Positions 11,706 through 23,767 of a DNA stretch of 64,000 bases are shown here, piece by piece. Both the position numbers and the translations under genes were made by a program. This DNA is from Aedes albopictus (taxonomy: Eukaryota > Arthropoda > Insecta > Diptera > Culicidae). Position 1 is the stretch's first letter. Every line of letters begins with the position of its first letter. Under the pieces are notes generated by a model. It saw only the letters and a list, made by a program, of their open reading frames with translations, searched no databases and was not told the DNA's origin. The DNA lies in the NCBI RefSeq assembly GCF_035046485.1, contig NC_085138.1:449353204-449417203 (forward strand), in the 5' to 3' direction.

Positions 11706-12253
11706 CACTCCCGATCAAAAGTTTAATTTCCCCCATTCAAAAACATGTCAGTTTGTTAGGCCTATATCTCCGCCAATTTGCGTCCGATTTCAAAATCCTA
11801 GGTCTCATTTGAAAGATAATAAGTCAAAGTAACTTTGAACACGATTTAAGTGAAACTTTTACAAAAATATTTGTATGTCAACTTAAGTCAAAGTTGCAAA
11901 ATTTTCTAAAAAATGAATATAAACTTAAGACAGTGTCGCTGGAAATTGGGTCGACCAAATTTTAAAATGAGATCTGCAATATAACCTATTTTCTATTAGC
12001 TTTCAACTGCTTTTTACCGAGCTGAGCTAAAAAATCTAGAAAAAAAAAGTTATTAAATTTTGCAAATTTGGGTTAAGTTCACATACAAATATATTTGAAA
12101 AAGTTTCACCTAAATCATGTTCAAAGTTACTTTGACTTATCATCTTTCGAATGAGATCTAGGATTTTGAAATCGGACGCAAATTGGCGAAGATATGGGCC
12201 TAACAAACTGACATGTTTTTGAGGGGGTGACCCCAAACTTTTAATCGGGAGTG
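11706..12253. mobile_element. Tc1/mariner-type foldback MITE
   Basis: The terminal inverted repeat CACTCCCGATCAAAAGTTT is flanked by TA on both sides (11704-11705 and 12254-12255). The arms are reverse complements for about 200 bases, including AACATGTCAGTTTGTTAGGCC and the TCAAAGTAACTTTGA block. It has no transposase. An internal fragment of the family is at 707-872. Confidence 0.85.
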
Positions 12254-12255
12254 TA

Positions 12256-13156
12256 TGTTCCAGAACAAATCATTAAGCACAATTCTTTATATGAATGTCG
12301 AAAACTAAAGTAGGTACAGACAATAAAAAATAATAAACAAAGAGAAAGCAATTAGCAAACACTGCAATAAAATTGATTATTAAACCAATTGGTTATGATG
12401 GACCATAATTGTCACCAAACAGCACCGAAAGTAATTGCGCCAGCGATAAAAAAAACTGAATGAGAGGTTGCCTACCGAGTTTTTATAAAATATTAAACGA
12501 ATCTCGTAAACGCATCTCTGCTTACCCATACCTATACGCAAACGCGCGAAACGTGCAGTGGAAAGCCAAGGAAAATTGGATAACAACATTAATTAACGCT
12601 CACCCTGGTGGTGGAGACACATGCTCTTGCTCTCTAGCTCGGGTTACCTACAGTGAAGCTCAAACATACATCTATGTAATGTAGTTTTTGACGCATTTCG
12701 AAAGATAGTTCACGCCAAAAATATTCTGGTTAGGGGATCGATGCACAACATTCAGTAATATTCAGCATTTAGAATTTATGATTCTTTCCTATTTTTTTTT
12801 CTAAAAGTTTTTGTTGGTACTGTAATGAGTAACAGTATCCTGTAGTGGCTTACAGTTTGTACTTGTTCATAAGGCAAGAGGTTAACTGCAGATCCTTCGA
12901 CGTGCTTCGTGTCGTCGCGGGGTTGAGAATGGATTGGATTACGACATTTCCTACACAACACACGAATCTCGTAGACGCAACCTTTTTCAATGCAAATGAA
13001 ATTTTACTTCTATCTGAAAATGTTTCCATGTTATTTGTTTTGCAATTTTGGAATGGGCGAATGAAAAATCCTAGTTTTCTTCTTCAAAAAATATATATTC
13101 AACATGAAAACGGTTTTTGGATTGAAGTGATTCGAAGATGACTGAGTGTAATTGTG
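12256..13156. other. unclassified intergenic DNA
   Basis: Short open frames lie on both strands (for example 12460-12684 and 12845-13141, both +) without recognisable domains, codon bias or splice context. Nothing else was identified. Confidence 0.35.
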
Positions 13157-13370
13157 TGGCTTCGTGGTCGTGCGGCTAAGGTCACCAAGCCTTTAGTCGC
13201 ATCGTGCTAAGGAGCGCGGGTTCGATTCCCGCCGCAGCTGTCAGGAAAAGTTTTCGGCTGTGCCACTGGGCGTTGCATGCTAGTCCGTTGTCTAGTGTCG
13301 TGCTTCCTTCAAAGAGCAAATAGCTCACTGGAAGCATTAAACGTGTCTGTGTCTTTTAATTGAAGGAGTT
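13157..13370 (+). mobile_element. tRNA-derived SINE (second family)
   Basis: A tRNA-like head with GGCTTCGTGGTCGTGCGGCT and a strong box B, GGTTCGATTCCCGCCGCAGC, is followed by a body ending GTGTCTGTGTCTTTT. Its head resembles the SINE at 50396 but the body differs. A 5'-truncated copy is at 19449-19640. Confidence 0.8.
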
Positions 13371-13769
13371 TTAGAAAAAGTAAGTAAGGTAAGTTGGAAT
13401 ATCTGTAATTATTGGCTATTTCCTGTCTGATATGACGGGAATAAGCGCATATGACGAAGTAGATTTCTACCCTAACTTACTATTACTAAGAATGGCCAAA
13501 ACTAATGCTTCTACCCTGTGATGTATATTGCTAATATGGGAAAACTAAGGAACAAAACCACCCAAACATACATATGTAGGTGTTTGTTGTATTTTCGAAT
13601 AGCATCACGTACGTATTACGAGCAAAATAAACTTGTTGGCAACGAGCTTCCAGTTCTACTTAAAAGATAAATTCAACGTCCTGCTTCGTAAGAAACTTAG
13701 GCCAGGGGAGGACGATTATACTATAGTATAGCTATTTGCTGTTGTCATCGTCTTCACAAAGCTATATCG

Positions 13770-13839
13770 CCTGAAATCACATAACTGTCCCATATGAAAA
13801 GGAATCCCAGTAAAAATGAGACTGATATGCGATTACAGG
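13770..13839. mobile_element. ~70-bp hairpin element
   Basis: An imperfect inverted repeat, CCTGAAATCACATAACTGTCC with its partner TGATATGCGATTACAGG. The same hairpin, with better pairing, is at 59029-59102, and both are followed by ATGGCATG, so this is a dispersed mini-MITE. Confidence 0.6.
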
Positions 13840-15506
13840 TAGTATAGTAAATGGCATGATTCTTGGTTCTTCAATCAATGGAAGTCGAAACCATCATTAA
13901 TCTTATCAAAAGGAGGAACTGTCGCTTTAAATCCCATCGCTGTTACATATGACTCTGAATACTTTTTTGTGAGAAATGATGTTGTCGAACATGAAATCGT
14001 GGTAAATCGTGGCTTAAATTTTGGGATAAATAAAAAGCCGAATATTATTAAAATGAAATAACATAATACACGATACATAAACGGAAATCATAATTCAATA
14101 AGAAGGTAAAGCATAAAGGCGTCCCTAACATTTTTATTCTAACATGAATATCATCCCATATACAAACTACAATCTGAATGTATCAATTACAACTTGACGT
14201 TTATAAAAAAAAAACCATTAATCTTCCAAGAACCCTATATGAAATATGTAAGAAAAAACGAAGCTTGAATTCCGGAAAAGTCGTTGTTTGCTTATCCAAG
14301 AAAATCTCCAAGCTGTCTAGGGTGAATCCGGTCAGTGCTCTACCTCCAACCCCCTCAGTGAGACGACAGTAGGTACAACATTCTTTAACATTTCTTCCGG
14401 ATTATCTGGTCGGTGGCACGAAGGTGGACGTACAGACGGACACACCAACTCGTACGTCTCGGCTTAGGAGACACATTAATGACAAGGCGGAAATTACCTC
14501 CAACAGGGAGGTCAGACCGAGCGGATACAGCTCGAAGGCGCCAACATAAGAGAGAAACAAAAATGCTAGCTCATCTTTAAGAGGCATGGCGGAAAAAAGG
14601 TGAAAAAGAACCACCGGTAGAATTTGCCACGGTTTTATGGCTAAGTAAAATGGTATTTTATTTGATTTGTGATCTCAGTCACGTAGAAAGGGTAAAGGGT
14701 TCGGCGACAACAAGCTGTACACCTTTCTTCCGGTGTACTTTTCGTGTCCCAAATTGCAGATATGCGATACTCTTGCTAGACTGTCTGACTCAAGTCTTCT
14801 CTAACGTCTAAAAATATTTTTACGAGGAGTTGTTCGTTTCAATTCAGCTTCCTCTTCGGCAAAAATGATAAATAAATCGGGTTTCATTTGAACCTGTACG
14901 TACATAACAACATGCCACAGCAGAAGGCGGAAAAGCAACGATACTCTCTTGAATGCAATATCCGCTCTTCAAAGGTAAAACTGATTCCATCGATGTTCCA
15001 TCCGGAGCAACAGTTTTAGTTTTCAAGAGGTTCTGAGAATTGTTATCAATTTAATGATAGTTGTAAGCACTTCCTTGAATCCATTTGACTGGCGAGAGTT
15101 AGCTGAAACCGTCCCACTATTTACACCTTGACTTTAAAAATGCTTAAGATGGCGATTTTCTGGGAGTCCTTGCCAAAAAAGTAAGGAAAATGCATTTGGT
15201 TACTCAAATTGATGGACCCCCTGTTAGAGCCACAACAATGTTTGCGGATTCGTCGATTTTGGTCAAATGTTGGTTCATTTGAACTGTTGTAACTCGAAAG
15301 TTTCTTCTAAAACTCCCTCAAAGCGAAACGTTGTTGAAAAGAGAAAAGATAGAACTACTATTTACAGTTACAAAAAGTTGGGTCGGCCATTTATTTATTC
15401 CTTGTTGGGTATATAAGTCACTGCGACCAGTTTTTAGATATATATGGGTCGGCCATATTGCTTTTGGTCGCCATGTTGGATTTTTATATCAACACGTTTT
15501 TTGGCC
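13840..15506. other. unclassified intergenic DNA
   Basis: A GC-richer patch at 14260-14640 has an open stretch on the plus strand (14178-14372, KVVVCLSKKISKLS) followed by stops. It resembles transcribed or UTR sequence but has no recognisable domain. No RNA gene or element boundary was found. Confidence 0.3.
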
Positions 15507-15528
15507 ATGTTGGCAACCACCGATTTTC

Positions 15529-16101
15529 GAGAAAAGTGTAACCACGCGACCAAGTAGGACGTGCCGAAGTATCTACCTGCTGGAAAAAGCAAAGTGAAGT
15601 GCAGTGATGAGAAAAAAAGTGAAAGTGAAATATGGAGGAAATTAAGAAATTTGAATCATTTACCATCACCATAATATCAAAAAAGGAGGATTCAGATTTG
15701 AAATCGAACACCCAACACGGATCAAGTTGGGAAAAGAACCAGGCATCAAACAAAAAAAAATTGTGCATCTGAACGTTGACCAAACGTTTCCTTTGAACTT
15801 TACCCTTCCACTAACACCCAAATTCCCGTGACGCCTAGGCCTGAAAGAATGTAGAGGTCTCTATGTACTTTCATAGGTGTCCAACTAATCTTCCTTTCCC
15901 ATCCCTCAGCTGTCGCAAGGACGTGGCCAGGACAGCACTCGACCGTTGGAGGATTGCGTCAGTCTTGTCTAAGAGTCAGAGATTAGTCCCAAATCTTTGT
16001 GCTTTGGTAACGGATAGGAAGGATGCAACCCTCATAACAGCGATCCAGGACTGTACCACCTACGAATTTGTGCGACTCGCTCAATGCTAATGCTAATGCT
16101 A
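15529..16101 (+). mobile_element. 573-bp non-autonomous LINE derivative with 22-bp TSD
   Basis: A 22-bp sequence beginning ATGTTGGCAACC occurs exactly at 15507-15528 and again at 16102-16123. The segment between ends in (TGCTAA)n, a tail type known from I-clade LINEs. The 5' part looks like a LINE leader plus a short ORF (ATG at 15632, MEEIKKFESFTITI, stop after about 45 codons). The 3' part (15863-16090) is open and ends before the tail. The simplest reading is a LINE with its middle deleted, mobilised in trans. Confidence 0.7.
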
Positions 16102-16189
16102 ATGTTGGCAACCACCGATTTTCAAAATGTTCACATCAACTGAAAGCTGAGACAAACACAACATATTAAAACATTAGGGCATTTTTTTT

Positions 16190-17160
16190 ATTACCGTACG
16201 AAATTGGGCCGAAGGGTCCCAGATTTTCATGAAACTTTTTCCACAGGCAGGGCTAATGGATATATGAACAAAAAAAAATTGAGAAAAATTCAGGGTCGCC
16301 TATTTTCCCGAAAAATTCAGGTGGAAATTCTTTGTTTTCCCCTGACACTACTTACTTTGAAAAATCATAACTCAAGAACGAAGCATCATAGAAACAAAGC
16401 TTTTTTTAGAAAATGAAAGCAAATTTTCTCCGAAATCTAAAAAAATGAACTGGAAAAAGTTTTTCACAAAATTTTCCAAAGTTGAGAAAATTCGTAAAGA
16501 AAAGCCGGAAAAACAATGCCCGAACTCGTAAAAAAATATCAAAAAAATATTTTTGAGAAGGTTATTCCATAAGCTTTAATCGCTGAAATTTTTGGAATGC
16601 ATTTTTTTTTCGTTTTTGAGTTATGTCCAATTTTGTTGAAAAATTTCCAAATGTGTCAAATAAGTCTTTTCTGTAAAAAATCATAACTCAAGAACAAAGC
16701 ATCGTAGAAACAAAGTTTTTTTTTCAGAAAATGAATCCAAAAAAATATGAAAAGGAAAAAGTTTTCCACAAAATTTTCCACCGTTGAGGAAATTTATAAA
16801 AAAAAATGCCCGAACTCGCGGGAAATTTTCAAATTCAAGAAAAGCCGGAAAAACTATTCCTGAACTCGCGGAAAATTTTCAAAAAAAAATTTTTTGAGAA
16901 GGTAGTTTCATAAGCTTTGATGGCTGAAATTTTTGGAATGCACTTGTTTTTTGTTCTTGAGTTATGGCCAATTATGTGAAAAATTACCATGCGAACAATG
17001 CGTATATGATTATTTTTCACAAAATTGACCATTCCAAAAATTTCAGCGATCAAAGCTTATAAAATTACCTTCTCAACAAATTTTTTTTGAAAATTTTCCG
17101 CGAGTTCGGGAATACTTTTTCCGGCTTTTTTTTTAAACGCCCATTACAGATTTTTTTTCT
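16190..17160. repeat. AT-rich direct and inverted repeat block
   Basis: A unit of about 316 bases with AATCATAACTCAAGAAC and GAAACAAAG occurs at about 16360 and again at about 16676. A block with GAAATTTTTGGAATGCA and AGCCGGAAAAA appears directly at 16500-16620 and 16845-16960 and inverted at 17020-17130. No coding or terminal structure is evident. It could be a decayed foldback element or a short satellite. Confidence 0.6.
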
Positions 17161-18065
17161 CCTATCAAAAGCCTGAAAGCAATCTTAATGGAATTTCTCC
17201 AAAATTCCTATCCGAACTTCTTTCAGGATACGCGGTGGAATTCCTCCAGAGTCCAGAAATACTTGCAATGATTTATTCAGAAATTTATCGGGGAATTCTT
17301 GCATGCATTTTTTTATAAGAATTCATTCAGATATATCCCTACCAACTTTTGCAGGCATTTCTCCTGTGGTACCTCAACAAGTTTTTCTTGGAATTTCTTC
17401 AGAAACTCCTGCTGGGATTCCTTCAGTTTTCAGCTATTCTTACATACATTTCTGCACGAATTTCATCTGAAATCCTAACAGGGATTTTTTCAAAGATTTC
17501 AATAGTAAGTTCACCTATGAATCATTCATTCAAGTAGGTAATCATTCCAGGAATTTTTCAAGGAATTGCTTTAGGGATTTATGCCAAGAATGCAATAGGG
17601 ATTCCATCAGAAATTACTCAAGCAATTTATCCGGGAACTCCTCTAGAGGTTTATACACAAATTACTTACGGGATTCCTCAAGAAATTCTTGTAATGTTTC
17701 TTCCTGTAATTCCTCGGCTGATTTCTCCGCAAATTTTTCAAGGGACTCGTCCAGAAATTTCAGATGAATTTCACCAAGAATTTCTCCATTGATTCGAATC
17801 GGGATTTTTTAGGATTCCCGAAGAATTCTTCAACATTGATATCTTTCATAGTTTTTTCAAGGGATTCCTTTAGAAATTATGGTCACTGTTATTTTTTTAT
17901 TTCTCCATATATTCCTTCAGGAACTCTTCATAAAATTTCTTCAGGATTTTTCCAAGAATTCTTTCTGCGTTTTTTTCAGTACTTCTTCCTGGGAACTCTT
18001 CAGAAAACCTCCTAGGATTCCTCCGGGAATTTCTATAGGGATTCCTCTGAGAAATCCAGAACTTT

Positions 18066-18180
18066 TTTTTATCTTTTTTAACGAGATTTTTAGCCCTAGG
18101 CTAGTTCATCTCGGGACCCACGCTTTACTTCCCTAGGTTTGTCGGGAGTGGGATTCGATCCCAGGTCCTTGGCGTGATAG
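18066..18180 (-). mobile_element. SINE remnant, same family as 31324-31510
   Basis: It contains AACGAGATTTTTAGCCC, CTAGTTCATCTCGGGACC and the box-B-like GGATTCGATCCCAGGTCC, matching 31324-31510 with an internal gap. It is embedded in the 12-bp satellite. A shorter relic with TTTCAGCCCTTGGCTGGTTC is at 19306-19362. Confidence 0.7.
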
Positions 18181-19448
18181 TCAAAACTTCTTCCAGATAT
18201 TCTTGAAGGATTCATTCAGGAATTCTTCAAGGAATTCTTCTAAACAATCCTCCAAGAATTCTTCTAGAGATTTCTTCAGGCATTCCTCCAAGAACTCCTC
18301 CAGAAATTTCTCCAAGGGTTCCTCCAGGGATTTCCCCAGGAGTTCGTCTAGAGATTCCTTCAGAAATTTCTCTAGAGATTCCTGCTGGAATTCCTCTAGA
18401 TAATCCTCCAGGAATTATTCCAGGACCTCCTCCAGAAATTCTTCCAAGCATTCCTCCAGGCATTATTTCAGGCATTCGTTCAGAGATTCCATCAGTAATT
18501 AGTCGGGATTTCTCTACGGATTTCTCCATGGGTTACAGCAAGCATTCCACCAGGTATTGCTCCAAGCATTCGTCCAGGAATTTCTCAAGGCGTTCTTACA
18601 GGAGTCCCTTCAGCATTTTAAGAAATCTTTCTGCGACTTCTTTAGTACATCCTTCGGGGGTTTCCGGAAATCCTCCTTGGATTCCTTCAGTAATCTCTAT
18701 TGCAAATCCCCCAGAAATTTCACCAGGAAATCTTAGTGCATGGATGCCTTCAAAAATTGTTACAGGAATTCCTCTAAAGATTCCTCTTGGTATTCCTACA
18801 GGAGCTCCTCCAGCGATACCTCCAGAAATGTATCCAAGTATTTCTTCTCCAGAGATTACTCTAAGAATTCCTCTAGCGACCGCTCCAAGGATTCCTCTAG
18901 AAGTTCCTCCAGGAAATCCTCCTAGCATTCCTCCAGGCATTTCTTTGGGAATTTCTCCATAAATCCCTTCAGACATTCCTCTTGGAATTCCTCTGGAGAT
19001 AGTTCCAAGAATTGCTTCAAGGATTCTTCCAGGAATTCCTACAGGAGTTCGTCCAAGAATTCCTCCTAAATTTTATCCAGAAATTCCTTCAAGGGTTCCT
19101 CCAGGAATTGCTTCAGGAATTCCGCCAGAGATACTTCCAGAAATTGTGTCAGGGATTTCACCAGGGATTCCCCCAGATTTTTTCCTAGAATTTATCCAGA
19201 AATTCTTCCAAGGATACCTCCAAAATTCTACTAGGAAAACCACAATACCTCAAGGGATTTCTTCAGAAGTTTCTCCTGGAATTCTTCCGGGAATTCAATT
19301 GATTGATTTATTTAGCTTTATTTAAGAGACTTTCAGCCCTTGGCTGGTTCGTCTGGGAATTCAATCAGAGATTCTTCCAGAAATTATTTCACGGATTGCT
19401 CCAGGAACTCATCCAGGAGGTTCTCCAGAGATTCCTCCAGGAAAATGT

Positions 19449-19640
19449 GCGTGCAGCTAGTGTCACCAAGTATTTAGTCGCATCGTGCTAGGAGCGCGGG
19501 TTCGATTCCCGCCGCAGCTGTCAGGAAAAGTTTTCGGCTGTGCCACTGGGCGTTGCATGCTAGTCCGATGTCTAGTGTCGTGCTTCCTTCAAAGAGCGAT
19601 TAGCTTCACTGGAAGTACTAAACGTGTCCGTGTCTTAATA
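19449..19640 (+). mobile_element. tRNA-derived SINE, 5'-truncated copy
   Basis: It matches 13157-13370 from TCACCAAG onward, including GGTTCGATTCCCGCCGCAGC and the GTGTCCGTGTCTTA end. The box A region is truncated. It is inserted in the 12-bp satellite. Confidence 0.75.
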
Positions 19641-20422
19641 TTTAAAATTCAGGAAAACCTCCAGATGTTCATAAATTATCCAAGAATTTCTCCAGGAGTT
19701 CCTTCCAAGGATTTCTCCAGGGATTCCTCTAGTGGTTCCTCCAGGAATTCTATTCAGAAAGGAATCGCTCCAGGGATTCCTCTACGCATTTATTTAGGAA
19801 TTCTTCCTGGAATTCCTCTAGAGATTTCTGAAGGACTCCCTTCAGCAATTCCTCAAGGAATTCCTTTAGACATTCCTCCAGGGACTCCCCCAGAAATTCA
19901 TCTAAGAATTTCTCCTTCAGGGATTCTTTCGAAAATTCCTCCAAGGATTACTCTAGCGATCTCTCCAAGAATTCCTCTAGAATTTCCTCCAGGAGTTTCT
20001 CCAGAAAATACTTCAGGCATTTTTCCAGGAATTCCTTCAGGCATTCTTCTGGTAATACCGTCAGGCTTTACTTCAGAAACTCCATCAGGGATTCCAGAAA
20101 TTCCAGGAATCGTGCCAAAGACTCTCACAGGGATTCCCCCAGGAATTTAGTAAATAATTTCTCCAGGGGTTTCTCCTGTTATTCTTCCAGAGATTCCTCC
20201 AGGAATTTCTACAGTAACTCTTCCAGCAAGTCCTCCAATAATTTATCCAAGCATTCCTCCATGGGTTTCTGCAAGAATTCCTTTAAGAATTCCTCCAGGA
20301 TCTTTTTGCAGGGATTTTTTTTTCAGAAATCCTCCAAGAATTCAACTGGGCATTCCTCCTGGAATTCCTCCAGGAATTTCTCAAGGAGTTCCTTCAGGAA
20401 TTACTCCTGTGCTTCCTTCAGG

Positions 20423-20684
20423 AATAGGACGCAAATACCTACGCTGTTTGCACCATTTTATTGCCGAAATGAAGGATGTATCATCTCATCATACAAAAAT
20501 CCAGCTCACTACTTTCAATCTAGTACTTCATAAACGCCAACTTAGGGGGGGCAAGCACTGTTTTGCCCCCCCAATATTTGACAATTTTTAGATTTTCCCA
20601 TACAAAAAATCAGAAAAACCAGGCTTTGCCCCCCCAATAATTCGGCCAAGTTGGCGCGTCTGACTTTACTAATTGCGTCCTATT
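20423..20684. mobile_element. nested MITEs: AATAGGACGCAA element with an inner G-rich MITE
   Basis: The outer ends AATAGGACGCAA and TTGCGTCCTATT are inverted repeats. The first 110 bases match, inverted, an uninterrupted copy at 32146-32255. Inside at 20535-20656 is a second element with inverted ends CGCCAACTT, an AGGGGGGGCAAG block and its partner TTTGCCCCCCC. The outer element interrupts the 12-bp satellite. Confidence 0.7.
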
Positions 20685-21185
20685 CCTGCAGGGATTCTGG
20701 CAGGAATTGCTCCAGAGATTTTTGTCCAGGCATTTCTCAAGGGTTTTTCCCAAGCATTCCTCCAGGGATTTCTCCCGGAATGCATTCACAATTTCATCCA
20801 AGAATTTCTCCAGCAATTCGTTCAAGAATTCCTCCATGTCTTCATCCAGGAACTCCTCCAGGGATTTTGCCAGAAACTTCTCTAAGGATTTTTCCGGGAA
20901 TTCTTCCAGGGATTGTTCTGGGAATTCCTCTAGTGATTCATTCAGAAATTCTTCTCGGGATCTCTTCAAAAATTTATTCAGGGATTCGTTCAGGAATTGC
21001 AAAAATCCTTACATCATCATTTCTCCACGGATGCTTCCAGGAATGCCTGAAGACTTTTCTGAATTACTACAAGGATTTCCAGAGGCATTTCACCAGCGAC
21101 CTATATTGGAATTCTTTAAGCTAATTTTAAAGTAATGCATACAGGAGCCAGGAAATTCTTCAAGAAATCATCCAGGAATTATTTT
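20685..21185 (+). repeat. 12-bp satellite array 1, continued
   Basis: The same GAATTCCTCCAG-type units resume directly after the nested MITEs and decay after about 21185. Three plus-strand frames and one minus-strand frame stay open here for 70 to 157 codons, all reading as tetrapeptide repeats. Confidence 0.85.
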
Positions 21186-21680
21186 ACAGTAAGTCCTTGG
21201 CGATTTCGTAGCAACCGAAAACGTAAATGTACCCACATTTTGGACTTCAATACATCCAACAGCATGACCAAATTGTCTGGTGTTCCCTAACGGAATAGGA
21301 GAAACTAACAGTCGAGAACGACTAAAATGAAGAATCACTGTCGTAATCAATACAACCACTATTGATACAACATAGTCTATCATAATGACAAAAACATATT
21401 AGGTAACACCGGTCGACGATAGTTGATTTATTTGACCGCTAAGGCAGTACACAGCGTATTCGATATGCATAATATTGTAACAATACGCTACCTGCAGCAC
21501 CGTGAACAACTGCAGCTCAGCCATTAATAATAACTTGAATGAATTAATGAGCCTTCAGTTGCGAACCTGGATGCTCTCTTCGATACGCGCAGATTCGCGT
21601 TGCCTTTTCGAGCCCGTACCATAATATGCCAACCTCAATGCTCTTGAAATATCCTGCTAATAGAAGACCATCGCATTAGA

Positions 21681-22571
21681 CTGGCCCAAATATAAAAATG
21701 TCGAAAAATTCCACGGGTCACCCTCTAGAATCGTGCCTTTGGATGAGAAGAACAATCTGTGAAAGATTCAGCTCAATCGGTTGAAAACTAAGCTGGCGCA
21801 AATGAGTTGTAGGTTTGTATGGGATGTTCAGTCCAAATATATGGGAAATTGGATTACCTCCAGTCTCTCATTCAGCAAGCCGATTTGGCGAATTCGATTT
21901 GGCTCAGAATTGAAAAAATGGTAGTTGAGACCCTAAGGACCCATATCATGATAAAACTTAATTTAGTTGCGGTTTCAGCTAACGAAAGCAGAGTGGGGAC
22001 ATCTTCCTCCGTTTACTCCCGGATGTTATATACAGCACGTGTTTGTCGGTCGAAGCTTGCGCGCTACATCATAGGCAGCTATGTAATTCTTCATAGTCTC
22101 GATACCCATCCACGTGCATGAGCAATAGAAATAATGAAGGATCACCTAGCCGCCTATGATGTAGTGTGCAGGTTTCGAATGGCAAACACGTGCTGCATGT
22201 AACAACCGAGAGTAAACGGGGGAAGATGTCCTTAACCTGCTTTCGTTAGCTAAAACCGCAATTAAATTAAGTTTTATCATGATATGGTCTTCTACAAAGA
22301 TGTTCCTTAGGGTCTCAACTACCATTCTTTCAATTCTGAACCAAATCGAACTCGCCAAACCGGCTTGCCGTATCAGAGACTGGAGGTCATCCAATTTCCC
22401 ATATATTATGACTGAACATCCCATACAAACCTTCAACTCATTTGCGCCAGCTCACTTTTTAACCGATTGAGCTGAATCTTTCACAGATTGTTCTTCTCAT
22501 CCAAAGGCACGATTCTAGAGGGTGCCCCGTGAATTTTGAAAACTTTTTTTCGTCTCATACAAATGTGGGCC
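21681..22571. mobile_element. ~890-bp foldback MITE
   Basis: The arms are reverse complements over about 380 bases each, with paired blocks such as CACGGG-CACCCTCTAGAATCG, GATGAGAAGAACAATCTGTG and CATGATAAAACTTAATTTA. The loop lies near 22080-22150. Open frames of about 100 codons occur in both arms as mirror images (GCSVQIYGKLDYLQSL in one, GCSVIIYGKLDDLQSL in the other). The mirror copy shows they belong to the palindrome, not to a gene. Confidence 0.8.
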
Positions 22572-23190
22572 GGTCTACCATCGCATATATCGCACGACCT
22601 TGCTTCATCGTCAGTAATCCTTCTCTTGAAAACTACAGAGCAATGATTCTACCTACGAGCAAACAACATTTGTTTTCTGATTCAGGTAATTGCAATGCGG
22701 AAAACGGAAATGTTTGATTGTAAGAGTTTCAGTCGCCCCAGTTGAGCACCCGGCAGTAGCTGGTTCAGCTGGATTTTAGCAGAAAAGGTGAATTCAGGTT
22801 GAACCATAAATTTTGAACCCACTTTGTCTTGCGGCCCCAAATTTATGGGATAATTTAATTTACGGCGTACCTACGACAAGCCGTTGCGTGGTAAATTCGC
22901 ACGAGTAATGCACGCGTTCCGGTTGAGCGGGCCTTTTGGTTTTTGAACGCGTTCAATGGAGAAGTTTAATTTGACTTGTTGTGGGTGACAAATGAGACGT
23001 CGTGAAGCAACCGTGGTATTGCTAGCTGAAGAATGGATTTATCCAGTTAAAAGCAATGCAATTAGTATAACATGTAAATATCATTTTAATCGCACAAATA
23101 CTACGATAAATCAGGATTATTGATTACGTATTTTTTTCCATTGAACGTAAACAAATGGATTACATGAATTTACGCGTGCAATGACGGAAA
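22572..23190. other. unclassified intergenic DNA
   Basis: Unique-looking sequence of mixed composition. No ORF with a recognisable domain, no repeats and no RNA gene were seen. Confidence 0.35.
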
Positions 23191-23267
23191 GTACACAGAT
23201 AAAAATAATGAAAATTTACTATTTGTATTATATGATATGTAATCACAATAAACCTTGCTGAACCATA

Positions 23268-23529
23268 CACAGATCGAAAAAAGAGTGTAAAATTCTGTGA
23301 CATATGATGCACATGATTGGAGCGTGGCATATCACAGAAGTTTACATGACATATCATGTAAAACTCATAAAATATCATGTAAACTCCATTATATGTCATG
23401 TAATTCAGCATGACTCTGAGTGTTTACATGACATATAACGCAAATTTACATGAAATATCATGTAAATCATCATACACTTAAGTTTACATGACTAATATGA
23501 AGTTTACATGACGTTTATTTTTATCTGTG
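23268..23529. mobile_element. MITE of the ATGACATATCAT palindrome family, copy 1
   Basis: The ends CACAGATCG and ATCTGTG are flanked by TA (23266-23267 and 23530-23531). The interior is built of repeated palindromes such as TACATGACATATCATGTA and variants every 20 to 40 bases. A partial relic of the end (TACACAGATAAAAATAATG) lies just upstream at 23192. Confidence 0.8.
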
Positions 23530-23767
23530 TACGTACATAACATATAACGGAATTTTACATGGCATGCAAATTTCTGTAAAATCACACGTCTTAATCCAAA
23601 TATGCGTATCACATGTCACATAAATGTACACACATAGAACGAATGAACCACGTATCTGTCAACCCTAATCCTACCTAATGCATCTGACAGGAGCCAACAT
23701 CTATCGTGTATCCACAATGGAATCTATTGTAGATACACAAATGTTTACATACAAGTTGTTGGATTCT

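Larger units (their letters stand above)
17190..20422 (+). repeat. 12-bp satellite array 1, consensus GAATTCCTCCAG
   Basis: Hundreds of degenerate copies of a 12-bp unit near GAATTCCTCCAG run head to tail. Common variants are GGATTTCTCCAG, GAATTCTTCCAG and GGATTCCTCTAG. Because 12 is a multiple of three, every frame stays open over long stretches and reads as tetrapeptide repeats: IPPG/ISPG, NSSR/DSSR, or on the other strand EEFL and GGIP. These open frames are not genes. SINE remnants interrupt the array at 18066-18180, 19306-19362 and 19449-19640. Confidence 0.9.

Noticed and set aside
14178..14640. Host exon with a KVVVCLSKKISKLS frame
   Set aside because: Stops follow in all continuations and no splice pair restores a longer frame; composition alone is not enough.
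18227..18976. Minus- and plus-strand ORFs of 100-144 codons rich in G-I-P or N-S-S-R
   Set aside because: They are frame-open readings of the 12-bp satellite on both strands; there is no start context, domain or splice site.
20610..21135. Four overlapping ORFs of 70-157 codons
   Set aside because: Same satellite read in different frames; the overlap in every frame is itself evidence against coding.
21819..22436. Two ORFs of ~100 codons with similar sequence (GCSVQIYGKL and GCSVIIYGKL)
   Set aside because: They are mirror images in the two arms of one foldback MITE, not paralogous genes.
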